Origin: Cyanobacteria bacterium HKST-UBA02 | Lineage (GTDB): Bacteria > Cyanobacteriota > Vampirovibrionia > Obscuribacterales > Obscuribacteraceae | Length of the DNA: 7,372 nt | Assembly: GCA_020431945.1 (NCBI GenBank) | Contig: JAGQHH010000383.1 | Location: 1-7,372 of the forward strand | Direction: 5' to 3' | In this document: positions 6,546 through 7,372 of the stretch, piece by piece | Position numbering within the stretch: position 1 is the stretch's first letter | How the letters are laid out: every line of letters starts with the position of its first letter | The notes under the pieces: generated by a model | Seen by the model: the letters and a program-made list of their open reading frames with translations, nothing else | What the model was told of the DNA's origin: nothing | The model's database searches: none | Position numbers and translations under genes: made by a program

Positions 6546-6947
6546 TTACCAGACGAAACCCATTACTTCGCCGCCCGTATTGTCTTTACGAGCTTGCCGG
6601 TCGGTCATGAGACCGCGGCTGGTGCTGACGATTGCGATACCGAGACCGCCATAGATCCTGGGGACCTTTTTGGCCGGTCTGTAGACTCTCAAGCCCGGTC
6701 TCGATGCTCTCTTGATACCTTGAATAACTTGCTCGCCTTTCGGCCCGTATTTAAGGACGATACGCATCTTCTGGTCGGGAGAGCCCAAATCCTTCGTTTC
6801 GAACGAGGAGATGAATCCCTCATTTCTGAGCAATTCGGCGATTGCCACTTTCTGCTTGGAAGCGGGCATCTCGACGGCCGGGGCTTGCACCCTGACAGCG
6901 TTGCGGATGCGTGTGAACATATCGGCGATGGGATCTGTTACTGGCAT
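6546..6947 (-). CDS. rpsH: 30S ribosomal protein S8 (uS8)
   Basis: Complete gene of 133 codons. S8 is a primary 16S rRNA binding protein of the central domain, recognising helix 21. In E. coli it also represses the spc operon by binding its mRNA near rplE; I have not identified such a site in the visible part. The translation has [13 protein letters not shown] at 5-17 and the C-terminal rRNA-binding signature [13 protein letters not shown] (108-120), ending GGEVMGFVW. Length is typical (130-135). The ATG at 6945-6947 follows AGGAG at 6958-6962, ten bases away; this Shine-Dalgarno overlaps the stop codon of rpsN. The gap to rpsN is only 13 bases. Confidence 0.99.
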   Translation of the reverse strand: MPVTDPIADMFTRIRNAVRVQAPAVEMPASKQKVAIAELLRNEGFISSFETKDLGSPDQKMRIVLKYGPKGEQVIQGIKRASRPGLRVYRPAKKVPRIYGGLGIAIVSTSRGLMTDRQARKDNTGGEVMGFVW

Positions 6948-6957
6948 TTATTTTTCT

Positions 6958-6962
6958 CTCCT
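6958..6962 (-). promoter_or_regulatory. rpsH ribosome binding site overlapping the rpsN stop
   Basis: TAGGAG on the minus strand combines the rpsN stop codon TAG (6961-6963) with the rpsH Shine-Dalgarno AGGAG. Ribosomes ending rpsN therefore cover the rpsH start region, which suggests coupled translation. Confidence 0.7.
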
Positions 6963-7167
6963 ACCAACTCGACTTAGTTACGCCGGGGAGCAAACCTTCG
7001 TGTGCCATCTTTCTCAGGCACAGTCTGCACAAACCGAAATCTCGGCAAAAGCCGCGCGGACGTCCGCAGATCCGGCACCGGTTGCGCAAGCGCACGGACG
7101 GATACTTGCCGCGCGCGGCAAGGACCCTGCGCTTGTGCTCTTTGTCGATCATGGATGTTTTGGCCAC
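6961..7167 (-). CDS. rpsN: 30S ribosomal protein S14 (uS14), short zinc-binding type
   Basis: Complete gene of 68 codons. S14 sits in the head of the small subunit next to S3 and S10. The zinc knuckle CRIC (31-34) and CRLC (47-50) is intact, with an additional Cys41 between. The N-terminus MAKTSMI and the end PGVTKSSW match the family. Zinc-type S14 (rpsZ) is normally 61 residues; this one has about seven more before the first Cys. Its flanks RLRNRC, GRPRGF, RDFGL and AHEGLLPGV resemble the long, zinc-less cyanobacterial S14. The start is GTG at 7165-7167, supported by GAGGA at 7175-7179 and by the conserved MAK-S-M; the next ATG would remove that. It lies 25 bases after rplE. Confidence 0.97.
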   Translation of the reverse strand: MAKTSMIDKEHKRRVLAARGKYPSVRLRNRCRICGRPRGFCRDFGLCRLCLRKMAHEGLLPGVTKSSW

Positions 7168-7174
7168 TATCGTG

Positions 7175-7179
7175 TCCTC
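7175..7179 (-). promoter_or_regulatory. Ribosome binding site fixing the GTG start of rpsN
   Basis: GAGGA lies seven bases before GTG at 7165-7167. The next in-frame ATG, five codons in, would have the Shine-Dalgarno too far away and would lose the conserved N-terminal residues. Confidence 0.75.
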
Positions 7180-7192
7180 TTCTTCTAGGGGG

Positions 7193-7372
7193 TTACTTCT
7201 TGAAGGGCATGCCCATGTTACGGAGCAGCGCCAGGGCTTCCTGGTCGGTGCGGGCTGTCGTAACGATGGCTATGTCCATGCCCCTGGTGGTATCGATTTT
7301 GTCGTAGCTGATCTCGGGGAAGATCAGTTGCTCTTTGATGCCCAGCGAGTAGTTGCCGCGGCCGTCGAAGCT
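7193..7372 (-). CDS. rplE: 50S ribosomal protein L5 (uL5), C-terminal part
   Basis: Partial gene: the last 59 codons and the TAA stop at 7193-7195 are present, and the 5' part runs off the right edge. L5 binds 5S rRNA in the central protuberance and contacts S13 and the P-site tRNA. The visible peptide begins [21 protein letters not shown], continues [18 protein letters not shown] and ends NMGMPFKK, the very conserved C-terminal third of the family. Its place ahead of rpsN is the normal spc order. No truncation or frameshift is seen in the visible part. Confidence 0.97.
   Translation of the reverse strand, partial: SFDGRGNYSLGIKEQLIFPEISYDKIDTTRGMDIAIVTTARTDQEALALLRNMGMPFKK

Overview
The window is one unbroken, co-directional stretch of the bacterial spc operon running into the alpha operon. 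Every gene is on the minus strand. In the direction of transcription (right to left) the order is rplE (3' end only), rpsN, rpsH, rplF, rplR, rpsE, rpmD, rplO, secY, adk, map, infA, rpmJ, rpsM, rpsK (5' end only). There are fifteen protein genes, of which thirteen are complete. I see no RNA gene, mobile element, CRISPR array, phage gene or foreign-looking cargo.

Organism: a bacterium. The gene order (rpsN, rpmD and adk-map-infA all in place) is the one I associate with Bacillota and other Terrabacteria. Several proteins, however, read like cyanobacterial homologues: the C-terminal end of S14, the start of the conserved core of S5, the C-terminal signature of S8 and the last third of SecY. From memory, oxygenic cyanobacteria keep rpsN and map elsewhere and lack rpmD. 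A non-photosynthetic Cyanobacteriota-related lineage (Vampirovibrionia/Melainabacteria-like) is therefore my best guess. This is inference with modest confidence.

Layout by region: 6961-7372 holds the end of L5 and a short zinc-type S14. 4679-6947 holds S8, L6, L18, S5 and L30 with gaps of only 22-36 bases. 4133-4618 is L15. 2573-4030 is SecY, preceded by a 102-base gap. 898-2554 is adk-map-infA, where adk and map overlap by ATGA and map and infA by TGATG. 671-784 is L36, 211-600 is S13, and 1-90 is the start of S11. No gene-free stretch exceeds 300 bases. The largest gaps are 91-210, 785-897 and 4031-4132.

The genes together supply ribosomal proteins of both subunits, the Sec translocon channel, adenylate kinase, the enzyme that trims N-terminal methionines from new proteins, and initiation factor IF1. 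This is core growth machinery that is normally co-transcribed. I did not find an undescribed biological system here. The points worth a second look are small: an S14 that combines zinc ligands with cyanobacteria-like flanks, an insertion between two metal ligands of the methionine aminopeptidase, an enlarged external loop in SecY, an altered zinc knuckle in adenylate kinase, an inverted repeat after rpsM, and a 17-codon reading frame that ends in an ATGA overlap with the secY start.
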